From the NCBI RefSeq assembly GCF_030247195.1, contig NC_080671.1, positions 87,356,370-87,420,369 on the forward strand: a stretch of 64,000 bases of DNA, given 5' to 3'. This DNA comes from Topomyia yanbarensis. Lineage: Eukaryota; Arthropoda; Insecta; Diptera; Culicidae. The notes beneath the pieces were generated by a model that did no database searches, was not told where the DNA came from, and saw only the letters and a list, made by a program, of their open reading frames with translations. Of this stretch, positions 34,509 through 45,775 are shown piece by piece (position 1 is the stretch's first letter; every line of letters begins with the position of its first letter). The position numbers and the translations under genes are program-made.

Positions 34509-36010
34509 TCTTTTTTGCCTTCGCTTTTTTGGAACCCCTGAGCAGAGTTAAGAATATTCAAATTCATTGAATGAAAATTGATCATATTCAGCCGCATTCA
34601 TTTTCAATATTCAGTGACGCAGCTGAAAACGTCAAGCGAACAAACCGCCCATTCATCCATGCAGATTTTCATTCGTCTCCGATTATTACACGAAGCGACC
34701 GTGCAGCAACGAATCAAACGCATCAAAGTAGGCCCTGGCACAATATAAGTGATGATGATTGTTGTTTTATATGCTTTACCGGCATTTGAAAACATTTTCC
34801 TAGATAATTAGTGAAATGAATATATTGTACATTCAGTTGAATGAATAAGAAGGGATATTTGAATCAATATTTATTCTATTCACCGCTTGTCGCGTCAGGT
34901 TCATTTTCAGCCGTCAAAAAAGAACTTCGATTATTTTTAACTCTGCCCCTGAGACATCAGGTACTCTTTATTTTATTTTCCAGGCTGGCGTTTACTGTTA
35001 ACTATAAGAACAAAGCTGTGTAGCCTATTTCCTTGCCAATATCAGGATCAATTCGCATCAACGATTTCATTTTTAATGTTTTCCATAAGTGAAACCTGGT
35101 CATGTGGGCTATGCGAGAAATGAATTTTATAAAATTTTAAACTGATGTCTCGCCACAATGATTCTGCATACGAGTACACGGCACTACTTTCTCCGTCAGT
35201 TCCGGGAACCGACAAATTCGAATCTATTGCATACATATGATTAGACCGTTACACCGAACCAGTTAAATTGGCAAGATCCTAAAATATACCTGCTGACCGA
35301 TCGGCATCGTGCAGGAAACTACTAAATGATTTTGAACAATTTTTACATTGGACACTTCGGCAGGGATACATTTCACATTTTTGTTTGTTTTGGTTTTCAT
35401 AAAATAAAAATGGCTGCGATGTTTTCGGGCAAGACGGTACAGGTGGTCACATTGTTCTAAGTATAAGTACTGTTGTCACTTTTCTTCGATAAAACCGATA
35501 AAACAAACGGATATGAAGAAGAAAAACATAAACAAATAACGAAGTGGGCTTTTCTGTGGCCACAGGTTTTAATTCGGTTTAGTCATAATTATTTTTATTG
35601 GTAGTTTCGAAATAAAAAAGTGTCCCTAATTGTTCCAATCGGAAGATCCGTTCGGCCTTTTCTCACTTTTTATCGTGCGTCAAAGAATCAAGATGCTCGT
35701 TTGGATCCTTATGTTAACTTATTTTATGGGTCGCGGACACCATGTTCAAATTGACATGTATACAACTAATACACTCAAAAGTGACGAATATTCCCACCTT
35801 TCTTTCCCTTCATCTTGATTTTCGAGTGCTTGCGGTAACGAAGTGACGCATTATGGCTATGTGTAAAAATCGCTTCACAAGCGCGAGGCTCGGTGAGATG
35901 GCGCATTTTTTATAATTTAAATCGACCGTTTTTTCTGTGGGCGATGAAAATTCATCTCATGTTACGTTTGTTTGTCTGTGTTTTTACTATCTTTGATCGA
36001 TTTCTCTGAT
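34509..36010. other. No recognisable gene; includes one dispersed repeat
   Basis: Unassigned, except that 35825-35985 is an inverted relative of 28975-29140. A short frame starting MLVWILMLTYFMGRG near 35693 has a hydrophobic start but no other support. Confidence 0.45.
35825..35985. repeat. Dispersed repeat, inverse partner at 28.98-29.14 kb
   Basis: Contains GATGAAAATTCATCTCATGT and ACGTTTGTTTGTCTGTG, which match the reverse complement of the earlier copy with a few differences. Confidence 0.6.
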
Positions 36011-36015
36011 TTTTG

Positions 36016-36602
36016 CCTTTCTCATATAGAAAGGTTATGCAATCACTCTGAAAAACGTCAACCTAATCCCGGCCAAATTTTTTTTTCGACTCGTTTAGGG
36101 TTTCTGGATTTTAACAGGGGCGTAGTTGATGGTTTACGGAGAGGAGTTACACCCCCCCCTCTCTACTGTTCGCGCCCCTCCTTTAAAAATCTCCTTAAAT
36201 CACCCCTCAGACCACCACCCCATCCAGCCCTCATACCCCTCCCTTTCAACCCCGTCATCTTTAAACCACCACTGTATCACAAAGCATACCAATTTAAGCT
36301 GGGGAGTCGTTCGTTCATGGGACTTTCGCCCTCTTCACATACCCAGCCCCGCATGACAAAATGAGTTAGCAAGCAGATAACATTGATCTAATGATGATTA
36401 GGCTAATGGAGTATGATATTTTTTTGTTTCAAGTGTTTCACCGTCGACACGTAGCTCATCAAGTTCGTGGCTGGCATGCCATTGTGTATAAGTGCAAAGT
36501 GTACTAAGAATGTAATGGACATTTCCACAATTATGTTGAACATAAAAAGCCTCCGTGCCATAGTTTAGAGAAATGAGAAAGGCACAATTGCACCGCTAGG
36601 TG
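36016..36602. mobile_element. Single diverged relative of the 0.5-kb tandem unit, inverted
   Basis: It begins CCTTTCTCATATAGAAAGG followed by TTATGCAATCACTCTGAAAA, the reverse complement of the end of each tandem unit at 37.28-38.80 kb. The far side has AATGAGAAAGGCACAATTGC and a CACCGCTAGGTGG block. The middle is C-rich and unrelated to the tandem units. It is probably an independent member of the same element family. Repeats starting this way are, as I recall, abundant in Aedes. Confidence 0.6.
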
Positions 36603-36763
36603 GATTAAAACAGGTTTTTTAAGTTTGAAGTCAATCCTGGCTTTATATTTCGATAAATGGCTATAAGCGGCTGATCAAAACGTTGTGTATAAAAGTCCAG
36701 GCTATCGTTTTGATATAATTAGGGCGGTCTTAACGTGAGTAGCCGTTTACCCCGTGAGTAGCC

Positions 36764-38798
36764 GTTACATATATGAGAAAGGCAAAAATGTGCCAAAATC
36801 CAAAAAAGTGAATCGTAGTCAAATTTTTTTTTCGAGTTTGCATCAAATCTCGACGTTTCATGCACCTTGAACACATTTAGCATCAAAAATAAAAATTCTA
36901 TTTTTAATTTTTCCTATAGTTTATATGAGAAATTTCTGTGTGGCCGCACTCTGAAACCCGTAATTCCGGAACCAGAATTCCGATCGATCCAAAATTCAAT
37001 AGCAGCCGATGGGAAGGTTGCACCTTTCATTTGAGACTAAGTTTGGGCAAATCGGTCCAGCCATCTCTGAGAAAAATGAGTGACATTATTTGACACATAC
37101 GCACATACATACACACACACACATACACACACACATACACACACATACACACACATACATACATACACACACACATACAGACTTTTTCCGATCTCGACGA
37201 ACTGAGTCGAATGGGATATGACACTCGGCCCTCCGGGCCGGGATTAGGTTGACGTTTTTCAGCGTGATTGCATAACCTTTCTATATGAGAAAGGCAAAAA
37301 TGTGCCAAAATCCAAAAAAGTGAATCGTAGTCAAATTTTTTTTTCGAGTTTGCATCAAATCTCGACGTTTCATGCACCTTGAACACATTTAGCATCAAAA
37401 ATAAAAATTCTATTTTTAATTTTTCCTATAGTTTATATGAGAAATTTCTGTGTGGCCGCACTCTGAAACCCGTAATTCCGGAACCAGAATTCCGATCGAT
37501 CCAAAATTCAATAGCAGCCGATGGGAAGGTTGCACCTTTCATTTGAGACTAAGTTTGGGCAAATCGGTCCAGCCATCTCTGAGAAAAATGAGTGACATTA
37601 TTTGACACATACGCACATACATACACACACACACATACACACACATACACACACACATACACACACATACATACATACACACACACATACAGACTTTTTC
37701 CGATCTCGACGAACTGAGTCGAATGGGATATGACACTCGGCCCTCCGGGCCGGGATTAGGTTGACGTTTTTCAGAGTGATTGCATAACCTTTCTATATGA
37801 GAAAGGCAAAAATGTGCCAAAATCCAAAAAAGTGAATCGTAGTCAAATTTTTTTTTCGAGTTTGCATCAAATCTCGACGTTTCATGCACCTTGAACACAT
37901 TTAGCATCAAAAATAAAAATTCTATTTTTAATTTTTCCTATAGTTTATATGAGAAATTTCTGTGTGGCCGCACTCTGAAACCCGTAATTCCGGAACCAGA
38001 ATTCCGATCGATCCAAAATTCAATAGCAGCCGATGGGAAGGTTGCACCTTTCATTTGAGACTAAGTTTGGGCAAATCGGTCCAGCCATCTCTGAGAAAAA
38101 AGAGTGACATTATTTGACACATACGCACATACATACACACACACACACATACACACACACATACACACACACACACATACAGACTTTTTCCGATCTCGAC
38201 GAACTGAGTCGAATGGGATATGACACTCGGCCCTCCGGGCCGGGATTACGTTGACGTTTTTCAGAGTGATTGCATAACCTTTCTATATGAGAAAGGCAAA
38301 AATGTGCCAAAATCCAAAAAAGTGAATCGTAGTCAATTTTTTTTTTCGAGTTTGCATCAAATCTCGACGTTTCATGCACCTTGAACACATTTAGCATCAA
38401 AAATAAAAATTCTATTTTTAATTTTTCCTATAGTTTATATGAGAAATTTCTGTGTGGCCGCACTCTGAAACCCGTAATTCCGGAACCAGAATTCCGATCG
38501 ATCCAAAATTCAATAGCAGCCGATGGGAAGGTTGCACCTTTCATTTGAGACTAAGTTTGGGCAAATCGGTCCAGCCATCTCTGAGAAAAATGAGTGACAT
38601 TATTTGACACATACGCACATACATACACACACACACACATACACACACATACACACACATACATACATACACACACACATACAGACTTTTTCCGATCTCG
38701 ACGAACTGAGTCGAATGGGATATGACACTCGGCCCTCCGGGCCGGGATTAGGTTGACGTTTTTCAGAGTGATTGCATAACCTTTCTATATGAGAAAGG
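36764..38798. repeat. Four near-identical head-to-tail units of 490-512 bp
   Basis: Units start at 36764, 37276, 37788 and 38278, with lengths of 512, 512, 490 and 502 bp. Each junction from the second on is the near-palindrome CCTTTCTATATGAGAAAGG, repeated once more at 38780-38798. Unit bodies differ by only a few substitutions, for example CAGCGTGATTG in unit 1 against CAGAGTGATTG in the others, and GGGATTACG in unit 3. Length differences come mainly from an internal (CA)n/(CATA)n tract. Minus-strand open frames with Cys-Met-Val runs are translations of that tract, not proteins. Confidence 0.92.
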
Positions 38799-38995
38799 CA
38801 AAACATAAACTCAAAAGAAAGGGGGAATTGGGGAAAGACGGGCATGATGGCGTACCCTGCGGTCATTGTAAATACTACCAATAAATTTTTCAGACTTTTT
38901 TACATAAAAAACACCTTTCCTGGTAAACGTCACCCAGCCTTTTCAAAAAAAGTTCGCGTTTTGGGTCTATTTTTCCCACTGCGGTGGTTACATAT

Positions 38996-39768
38996 CGTCG
39001 CTGTTGTGCTATCTTATGACAAGCGCCATTTTGCACATTTCGAGAAAAACGATTTTTAATGTTTGAGATTGAATATCTTGCAATTGGTAAATAGTAGAAA
39101 CAATTCAGAGAATACAATTGATGCTTCTGTCTATTTTGTATTAATCTCTCAAATATTATGAAGATCGGTTGACTATATTACGAGTTTTTGCTAAACATGT
39201 AAACAAAAGTCACACTCATACGTGTCATAGGTGTGTATTGATGACAAAATTTGTATGGCGTGTCATAATCGTGCATGGAAAATTTTCCATAGAAAAAAAT
39301 CATCAATTATTAACTTTTATTTATATCTTTGGCTTTATTTGGTCTATAAACAATCGGTGAGATGCATTTTAAAGGAAATGAGTCAGGGAAACTAGAAAAA
39401 ATAATAATTTTTGGGTACAGTGCTGCCAAATATGCAATATTTTCAGTTTAAAATTGAAGTTGCATTTTTCTAACAATTCGTGCATTTTTGTTTTGAAAAT
39501 GATTATGCCATTGTGTTTCTCAGATAGTTTTACATATACAAACATCTTGTACATCAAGATAACTTTGTGCCAATGCCCAGACACAGTCATTTTAAGCAAA
39601 TATCACAGAATTTCTCAGCACGTTTCTCGCTATAGCTCAGTAGCCAAGCAGTATGTAAAAATTCCGAAAACGCAATTTTGTAGAGATTTTTTAGACCAAC
39701 AATATGGCATATTTAACTCAGTTTACCCCAAAATGGCGTTTGTCATAAGATAGCACAACAGCGACGAT
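38996..39768. mobile_element. DNA element with ~37-bp inverted ends, TA flanks
   Basis: The left end TCGTCGCTGTTGTGCTATCT continues TTATGACAAGCGCCATTTTG. The right end is its reverse complement with one change. TA lies outside both ends. The interior is AT-rich with no transposase, so it is non-autonomous. Boundaries are good to a few bases. Confidence 0.78.
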
Positions 39769-39769
39769 A

Positions 39770-41200
39770 TAATAAGTGAAAAGACAATTTTGACGTTGGA
39801 CCAATGTATTTCTTTACTATACTGAGTGTCATTTCAATGTTTTCAAAACGGAAGCGTTACGTACACTTTAAACCTTAATAGCTGCTTCCTACTAAACGAA
39901 CTGCTAATCTTGTTTCGAAAGGAAAACTTTCAACGTGTCTTGCCGATACTTTATTTGCTATGTATAACTTGTTTAAATAGTTCAAAAACAACTTTTAATG
40001 ACGTGTGTGAAACACAGAGCAGAACACACGAGAATGGTAGTGTGTCGCCCATTGCGAAGCTGCATCGGAATCATTTGTTTGTTTGCTTCGTGTTAGTAGC
40101 GTATGCTGCTGCCGAATCATTTGCTTGTGCCGTGCGAGTTAACAAATACACCTTAATTTAATTAGGCGGTAGCGGATCGACTTGTTATTTCGTTAATATT
40201 GGCCCTTTTCAGAGTTCCATCATTTCATTCTTTAATATTTTTGAATACTTTCCGTTCCTGATAGCAACAGTGAAAATTTGAATTGCATTCGATTGCAAAA
40301 TTACCACCAATCACATCACAGCTTGTGGCTGCTTTTACAAAATAATTTTTATCGTAATTTATGGTAATCGTATCCTCTACGGAATAGTTCACAAAATTTT
40401 CTAGCAGATCGTGCAACAATCTATTTATTCGGTTCAGTACAGCTGCAATAATTGATGCTGAAAAACAATTCGAAAACTTCAGCAGCCAAACATTTAGAAA
40501 CAGTACAAATTTTTGTCGAGAAGGACATATTTGTGTTATGAGCTGGTGAGCTGTATACAGGGCTGGTGGATGAATTAGTTTGTGTTGTTATTTGCCATCC
40601 AATTATTTTTATTTCTGATGCTTAGAAAAGAGCGTCCACAACGAAAATCGTGAATTTGAAACAGCCGATCGAAGCAAGTTCGTGACTGGTTACCGCTAAT
40701 TTTATGCACCGAGCCGCAAATCTAGAACAGAAAGATTTTTTGTCCTGTTCTTGAACAGAAAGAATTGTGATTTCAGTCGATTCCTATTGGTCAACCTTTC
40801 AGGATGGATGGCCGGAGACTATATTTCAACATCGGCTCCGTGGACTGACTGACTAATTAGTTTGTACAGCTCAGTGCTAGTAACGAAAACCATTTGGAAC
40901 ATAAACAATAATTAAATTTGAACATGTTTTCCTTCATCAACTATTGTTTTTATTTCCGACGGGTCGAAGTTATCATACAAAACCGATCTTAAATCAATTG
41001 AATTATTCCTGATTGGTTGCCGCTAATTACAATCACAGAGCCTCAAATCTTGAAAAAATTGTGTTCGAAGCTCCTCCTCTTTGACGATGAAAGTAAACTG
41101 ATTTCATTTGATGGCCAGCCCATTTGACGTCGGATGCAAACTGAACCAAGTACAGAACCGGGGATCGTATGCGAGTGCGGCATCATTCATGTGTTACATT
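39770..41200. other. No recognisable gene
   Basis: Unassigned. The stretches near 40.59-40.74 and 40.94-41.07 kb share weak similarity (TTTTATTTC, CTGATTGGTTGCCGCTAATT-like words) and may be an ancient ~345-bp tandem duplication. Confidence 0.4.
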
Positions 41201-41208
41201 CGTACTGG

Positions 41209-41475
41209 CTACGCATCCAGACATAGCAAGTGCAGTAACGTATGATGGCGATCTCGACAGATGCGGCATGTGAACTTTGATCCGCAGCTTCTAGCCACAT
41301 GACTAGTGCGGAAGCAATTCCAACATAATTTTCGTTGGGAGATTAACTCCCGACGTTGGTTGATGGCCATATTGGCAAAGGCCGGACACTGGAACAGATA
41401 GTAACTCTCGGAATATGCAACACAAGACGGAGTGGATGACTTGCCTTCGCTGCTATTCGTGGAGGAAAGCTGGCC
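41209..41475 (-). pseudogene. BEL/Pao retrotransposon Gag fragment with zinc knuckles
   Basis: Reading the minus strand from 41475, one open frame runs to a stop at 41209. It contains SESYYLFQCPAFANM, then CWNCFRTSHVARSC, a perfect C-x2-C-x4-H-x4-C zinc knuckle. A second cysteine/histidine cluster, CRICRDRHHTLLH, follows. Paired knuckles of this spacing are typical of BEL/Pao Gag, which binds element RNA in the particle. It is in the same orientation as the upstream Gag fragment at 42252-42718, and together they suggest one decayed element with an insertion or unrelated sequence between. No protease or polymerase domain follows. Confidence 0.85.
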
Positions 41476-42251
41476 ATTCGTGGATGATGATGTATATTCA
41501 AAATTTTATGATCATTGGATCAGAACATGATTTTTAACATGAGTTTAAACGTAGCAAAGTCCGGACTTTTTAATGCTTTTCATTTCCGAAACCACCATTT
41601 CTCTCTTTACTTCAAATGCAGGTTGCTCTTTTGATTTTGGTCTGATTTTAGCACAACTAGTTTCATTGTGTAGAGGAACGGAAAAACTTGGTTAGTGAAT
41701 AAATTAGATTTGGTAAATTTAGAATTTAGTTTAAATATGTTTGAGGTGGTCAGATCAAAAATACTTTTTCCACTAATGTACAAATTTCGGAATCATTTCG
41801 GAACGGGCACATAGTATACATTCTATCGGAAATAACCTCTACTTTTCGAATATCATGGTCTCGTTCTGCGCCTAGGTGCGCAAAAAGGTTTAAGGAGATT
41901 TTGAAGCTTTGTTGCTGATATGGAGGCGCATGGTGTTTTGTGTAAAATAGTTAGACAATCTACAGTAAACCAACACGTTGTACAATGAATTTAAAGTAGT
42001 GTTCTTCATTTTTTATGATATTGCTGACATTGGTGAACAGTAACGGAAAAGCTGTCATGAAAACGGGATCATAGTTATTAGAAAGGTTCAATGACACTGT
42101 ATGGAAAAATGCATTTAATATTTTACAACTTTTGACATCAAAAATGAGCTCGTCAGCTTAAAATTAGCTTAAATTGTGATTTTCAGCCAAATTAGGTAAC
42201 ATTTGAGGTTTTGTCCGACTTTTGTTTGAAGACCCGCCACTATACGCTGGT
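41476..42251. other. Unassigned sequence between two Gag fragments
   Basis: About 0.8 kb separates two parts of one Gag-like gene that should be closer together. It is AT-rich and I recognise nothing in it. It is probably a later insertion or a badly decayed linker. Confidence 0.35.
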
Positions 42252-42718
42252 GCCGGCCGCCTTTGCTTGAGCCGACTGTGCACGTTGTAACAGATCTGAC
42301 GCAACGGATTTCAAGATTCGTACTCGCTGATATAGGAAGTTGATGAGATCATCGAAGATCACTTGCTCATCTTGACTGCTCCTTTCCTAGCATGTACGGA
42401 GCGTTGCTGGAACGAGCCTATAGGACAGCATATTGACGAGTGGAGTATCCCAGTGTTCAATTGGTTCGTTCAGTTCAGGGAGAGCTCTTACATTACGTTG
42501 AAAGTCATCGACAAGCTCGTGTGACTCTTGAGCAGATTCTTTCTTCATCGGTGGTAGATGATGAAGGGTTCGAAAGAGCTTTTTTTAAGGAATCTACGGT
42601 TGTCATATCTCTTCAAAAAAGTATCCCACACAGAAGCATAATTGTCTGCTTCGATATCAACACTTTTGAAAGGTTTCCTTGCTTCACCTACGAGAGACTG
42701 GAGGAGATACTGGAGCTT
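42252..42718 (-). pseudogene. BEL/Pao retrotransposon Gag fragment, N-terminal/central part
   Basis: Minus-strand frames give [33 protein letters not shown], then after a frameshift [34 protein letters not shown] and LINFLYQRVRILKSVASD. The W-x-x-L-K-x-R-Y-D-N-x-R block and the EHWD..LV..L block are hallmarks of BEL/Pao Gag. There is at least one frameshift (after about FEPFI) and an in-frame stop after PATLRTC, so it is dead. Its 5' end at 42718 lies 15 bp from the first codon of the H2A pseudogene on the other strand. Confidence 0.85.
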
Positions 42719-42733
42719 GGCCACTTGAGGGAT

Positions 42734-43076
42734 ACGTCTGGGCGCGGTAAAGGAGGAAAGGTGATGAGTACACTAAAATCCCGTTCGTTACGTGCCGGTC
42801 TCCAGTTTCCTGTCGGCCATATCCACCGTCTACTGAGAAAGGGTTACTACGCCGAGTGTCATTTGTCTAGTTTGCGTTCGTAATGGAATATTTCGACGCC
42901 GAATTATTGGAGCTGGCAGGAAATGCAGCCCGTGGATTGTCTCCCTTTGCCTGCAGCTGGCCATTCGAAATGACGAAGAGCTGAACAAATTGCTCACCGG
43001 CGTAACCATTGTTCAGTATGGTGTGTTGCCTAAAATCCATACCATTCTGTTGCCAAAGCAGACCGAAAAGAATTAA
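42734..43076 (+). pseudogene. Histone H2A pseudogene
   Basis: The sequence follows histone H2A from its first residues (SGRGKGGK, then [20 protein letters not shown], where the normal protein has RIHRLLRKG). After a break come [11 protein letters not shown] and [20 protein letters not shown], ending LLPKQTEKN and a stop. The start codon is mutated to ACG (42734-42736). The RVGAGAPVYLAAV region is disrupted by a frameshift, and the DNKKTRIIPRH region is deleted and shifted. Overall length is close to the normal ~124 codons. H2A normally packages DNA as a core histone. With no ATG and two lesions this copy cannot make a histone. No intron is seen, as expected for replication-type histone genes, so retrocopy and decayed gene copy are both possible. 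Confidence 0.93.
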
Positions 43077-43149
43077 ATTTTCTTTGTTGGCAGGCGAAAA
43101 GATGCCGAGAAAAAGTAGGGGTATATAATGTCCAGATCATTATCGGGCT

Positions 43150-43493
43150 GTTGACGTAGGGCAACTATTTTGGGTACAAGTTTTCTGCATAGCGTTTAAA
43201 ATCCTGACTAAGAGATGCTACTTTTACTGGTCATTCGCCATATTTAATTTTCGAGTTACTGAACTAGTCAGCATTCCTTAACTTTTATCGGCAGAAATTT
43301 ATCGAAAGCTATATACTCTTATCGACAGATGTTTATATATTGTTTTTCGGAGAACTCAGTAATACTATTCAAATCCCCAGGAAAATTTGACTGAACCCGG
43401 TGAATCAAACTTAACGCGTAAATTTAGCTGTTTGAAAGAGATACAAGTAGATTTTTAATAATATGACACGCCAACGAATAGTCCTACGTCAAC
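43150..43493. mobile_element. Possible MITE, 344 bp, with 11-bp inverted ends
   Basis: GTTGACGTAGG at 43150-43160 is answered by CCTACGTCAAC at 43483-43493. No convincing target duplication was seen and the interior has no coding frame. Confidence 0.45.
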
Positions 43494-43607
43494 ACCGCGG
43501 TTATTACCTATTCCTAGTTTTATCACCCTAGCAAAAAGATGATACATTTCTGATATCACTATTTTCTCATTCTATAGTTTACAGAATTTATTTTTAGTAT
43601 TTTAACT

Positions 43608-43866
43608 AATCTTCGTTCGAAAAATATGTTGTAACTTTGTCAAATGAACGCCTACATCATAACTTATTACAGATTCGAAAAGTAGCCAAATTTCATGAAA
43701 GATTCAATCAACATCAACTGAATATACTGGAAGAGGATTGTTTTATGACTGATAATGTAACGTGACGTTACAACGCGTGACAAATTAGAAACTTTCAACG
43801 TATTTCAATAAAAGTAAAATCATCGTTCATTTGATAAAGTTATAACATATTTGTCGAATGAAGATT
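43608..43866. mobile_element. Foldback/MITE, ~259 bp, with ~45-bp inverted ends
   Basis: The left end, with TTCG(T)TCGAAAAATATGTTG then TAACTTTGTCAAATGAACG, matches the inverted right end ending at 43866 with about six differences. No coding frame. Confidence 0.7.
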
Positions 43867-44051
43867 CGTCAAATTGTTGTAAACGTCACAAAAGAATGTG
43901 TCATATACATAGAGCATAGAGCCATCTTGAAACTCAAAATGGCGCCAGACATCGATTTCCTTCATCTATTCGCTAATACCTTTCCGAATTTTCGTATTGG
44001 CAGAGTTATGGATAATTTCACTTAACCGAAAGTCGCATTCTAGAATTTTAA

Positions 44052-44417
44052 AAATTCAAGAAGGCGACTTGCGATATGAGAAATTCTGCATATTTGGTAT
44101 GTAGGTTTACGAGTAAATGAAGGAAATCGATGCCGGATATTACTTTGAAATTCAAGATGACGATAGATATTTGACGTCATTTGAATTTCAAATTCAAATA
44201 TGCTCTACGACGCAATCTTACCCATATTGATTGTGTCGTAGAGCATATTTCTTAAACGAAAATCGCCTTCTTGAATTTGAAATTCAAATGACGTCAAATA
44301 TCTATCGTCATCTTGAATTTAAAAATAACATCGGACATCGATTTTCTTTATTTACTCGTAAATATACATACCAAATATGGAGCATTTTTCATATCGCAAG
44401 TCGCCTTCTTGAATTTC
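44052..44417. repeat. Inverted repeat in the tandem array, ~160-190-bp arms
   Basis: The left arm (44052-44213) and right arm (44230-44417) are inverted copies. Both have ATTTGAATTTCAAATTCAA, TATTTGACGTCATTTG, CAAGATGACGATAGATA and AAGGCGACTTGCGATATGA (or the complement). The centre is ATATGCTCTACGACGCAATC facing GATTGTGTCGTAGAGCATAT. The right arm has about 20 bp extra near the centre. Confidence 0.88.
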
Positions 44418-45057
44418 AAAATGGTGCAAAGCATCAATTTCAGGCAACTACTCGTCAGCCATATTCAAAAATACCCACATTATTAGAGTTGCACAGTGTT
44501 TTTTTAGTCAGAAGTCTCCATCTTGAATTTCTAAATGGCACCAAACATCGATTTTCGTCGTTTACTTCTCAACTCATTTCCGAAAATACGCTCTTGTAGG
44601 TTTATAATGTATTTTAACCACAAACTGCCATCATGAATTTCTTTGTCTCTATGTGCATTTAAAATGTTCAATGTCCACTATTGATTTTCAACATTTGCAT
44701 TAAAGCAGTCTTGAAATTTGCAGAATGAGTCTTGAAAAGTTGAAGAAAAAATCACTTTGACATATTGGAATTTAAAAAGATTGAAACTAATGATTTTAAA
44801 CCGCAAATATCTTCCATTTTTATTAAAAAATATCTGAGCTGTGGAAAAAAATGCAATTTTAACCACTCACCGTCATTTCATTAAAAACTCACTTTAAAAT
44901 GGCTTCAGACATCGATTTCTGTCATGTACTGATTAACCCCATTCCAAAAATATTCACGTTGTTGAAGTTCTAGTGAATTGATTTAAGCCGGAAGTCTCCA
45001 TCTTGGATTTAAAGATGGCTTCAGATATTGTTTTCCGTTATTTCCTCATCAACCACG

Positions 45058-45775
45058 TTGACCACGTGAAGGATCTAGGAGTCATTCTTGATGAAAAGCT
45101 AACGTATACTCATCACGTCTCTGCGTCAATCGACTAAGCCAATCGATTACTGGGATTTATTTTCAAAATTTCCAGTGAATTTCGGGATCCTCTGTGTTTC
45201 AAGGCTCTTTATTGCTCATTGGTGCGCCCGCAGTTGGAATTTGCAAACGTCGTTTGGTGCCCCTATCAAGCAACGTGGAGCCTTAGGATCGAAGCAGTCC
45301 AGCGTAAATTCATACGATATGCGTTACGTGAATTGCCGTGGAACGATCCACTAAACCTGCCACCGTACGGGGACCGTTGTCGTCTTTTAGGACTTAATAC
45401 TTTACCACGCCGGAGACATGCAGCGCAAGCTACCTTCGTGTCAAAGATTCTGCTGGCTGAATATGATGATCCGGAGCTACTAGCGCAAATCAACCTCTAC
45501 GCGCCTACCCGTTCTCTTCGCCCTCGAACCCTGCTGCATTCTGAAATGCGCAGCACCAACTACGCTGCCAATAGTCCAATTTTAGCAATGAGTCGTCGCT
45601 TCAACGAGTTTGCTGAAATTTTCGACTTCGTCGTGAATTCTTCGCAGTTTCGTCGTCGTGTATTGTCACTAGCTTAATTGTGTTTAGTTTAACTTAGTTT
45701 AGTTCATTTAGACAAATTGTCAGTTGGACTTTTTTATACAAATACAAATACAAATACAAATAAAAAGAAAATAAA
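45058..45775 (+). pseudogene. 5'-truncated Jockey-like LINE, C-terminal end of ORF2
   Basis: From 45064 the frame reads VKDLGVILDEKLTYTHHVSA, a stop at about 45137, then LLGFIFKISSEFRDP and an open run from 45219 to 45677 with EFANVVWCPYQATW, IEAVQRKFIRYALRELPW, LPPYGDRCRLLGLNTL and RRRVLSLA, then a stop. This is the region after the RT palm in Jockey-clade LINEs. The 3' end has tandem ACAAAT units followed by an A-rich tail (45737-45775). Only one stop in over 600 bp makes it younger than the array it interrupts. The related relic at 52.3-53.8 kb shares LPPYxDRCRLLG. Confidence 0.88.
45737..45775. repeat. (ACAAAT)n and A-rich LINE tail
   Basis: Four ACAAAT/TACAAA units followed by an A-rich stretch, typical of a LINE 3' terminus. 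Confidence 0.85.

Noticed and set aside
35693..35818. Small secreted peptide starting MLVWILMLTYF
   Set aside because: Hydrophobic start only, no splice or promoter context, and AT-rich DNA makes such runs common.
37027..38881. Four similar minus-strand open frames with Cys-Val-Tyr-rich tails
   Set aside because: They are translations of the tandem 0.5-kb units and their CA-rich tract. Similarity among them reflects DNA duplication, not a protein family.
42440..42730. Plus-strand coding extension upstream of H2A
   Set aside because: This part of the open frame is antisense to the BEL/Pao Gag fragment, whose motifs are clear on the minus strand.
44231..44599. 122-codon open frame
   Set aside because: Lies wholly within the ~120-bp tandem array and shares its repeated phrases.
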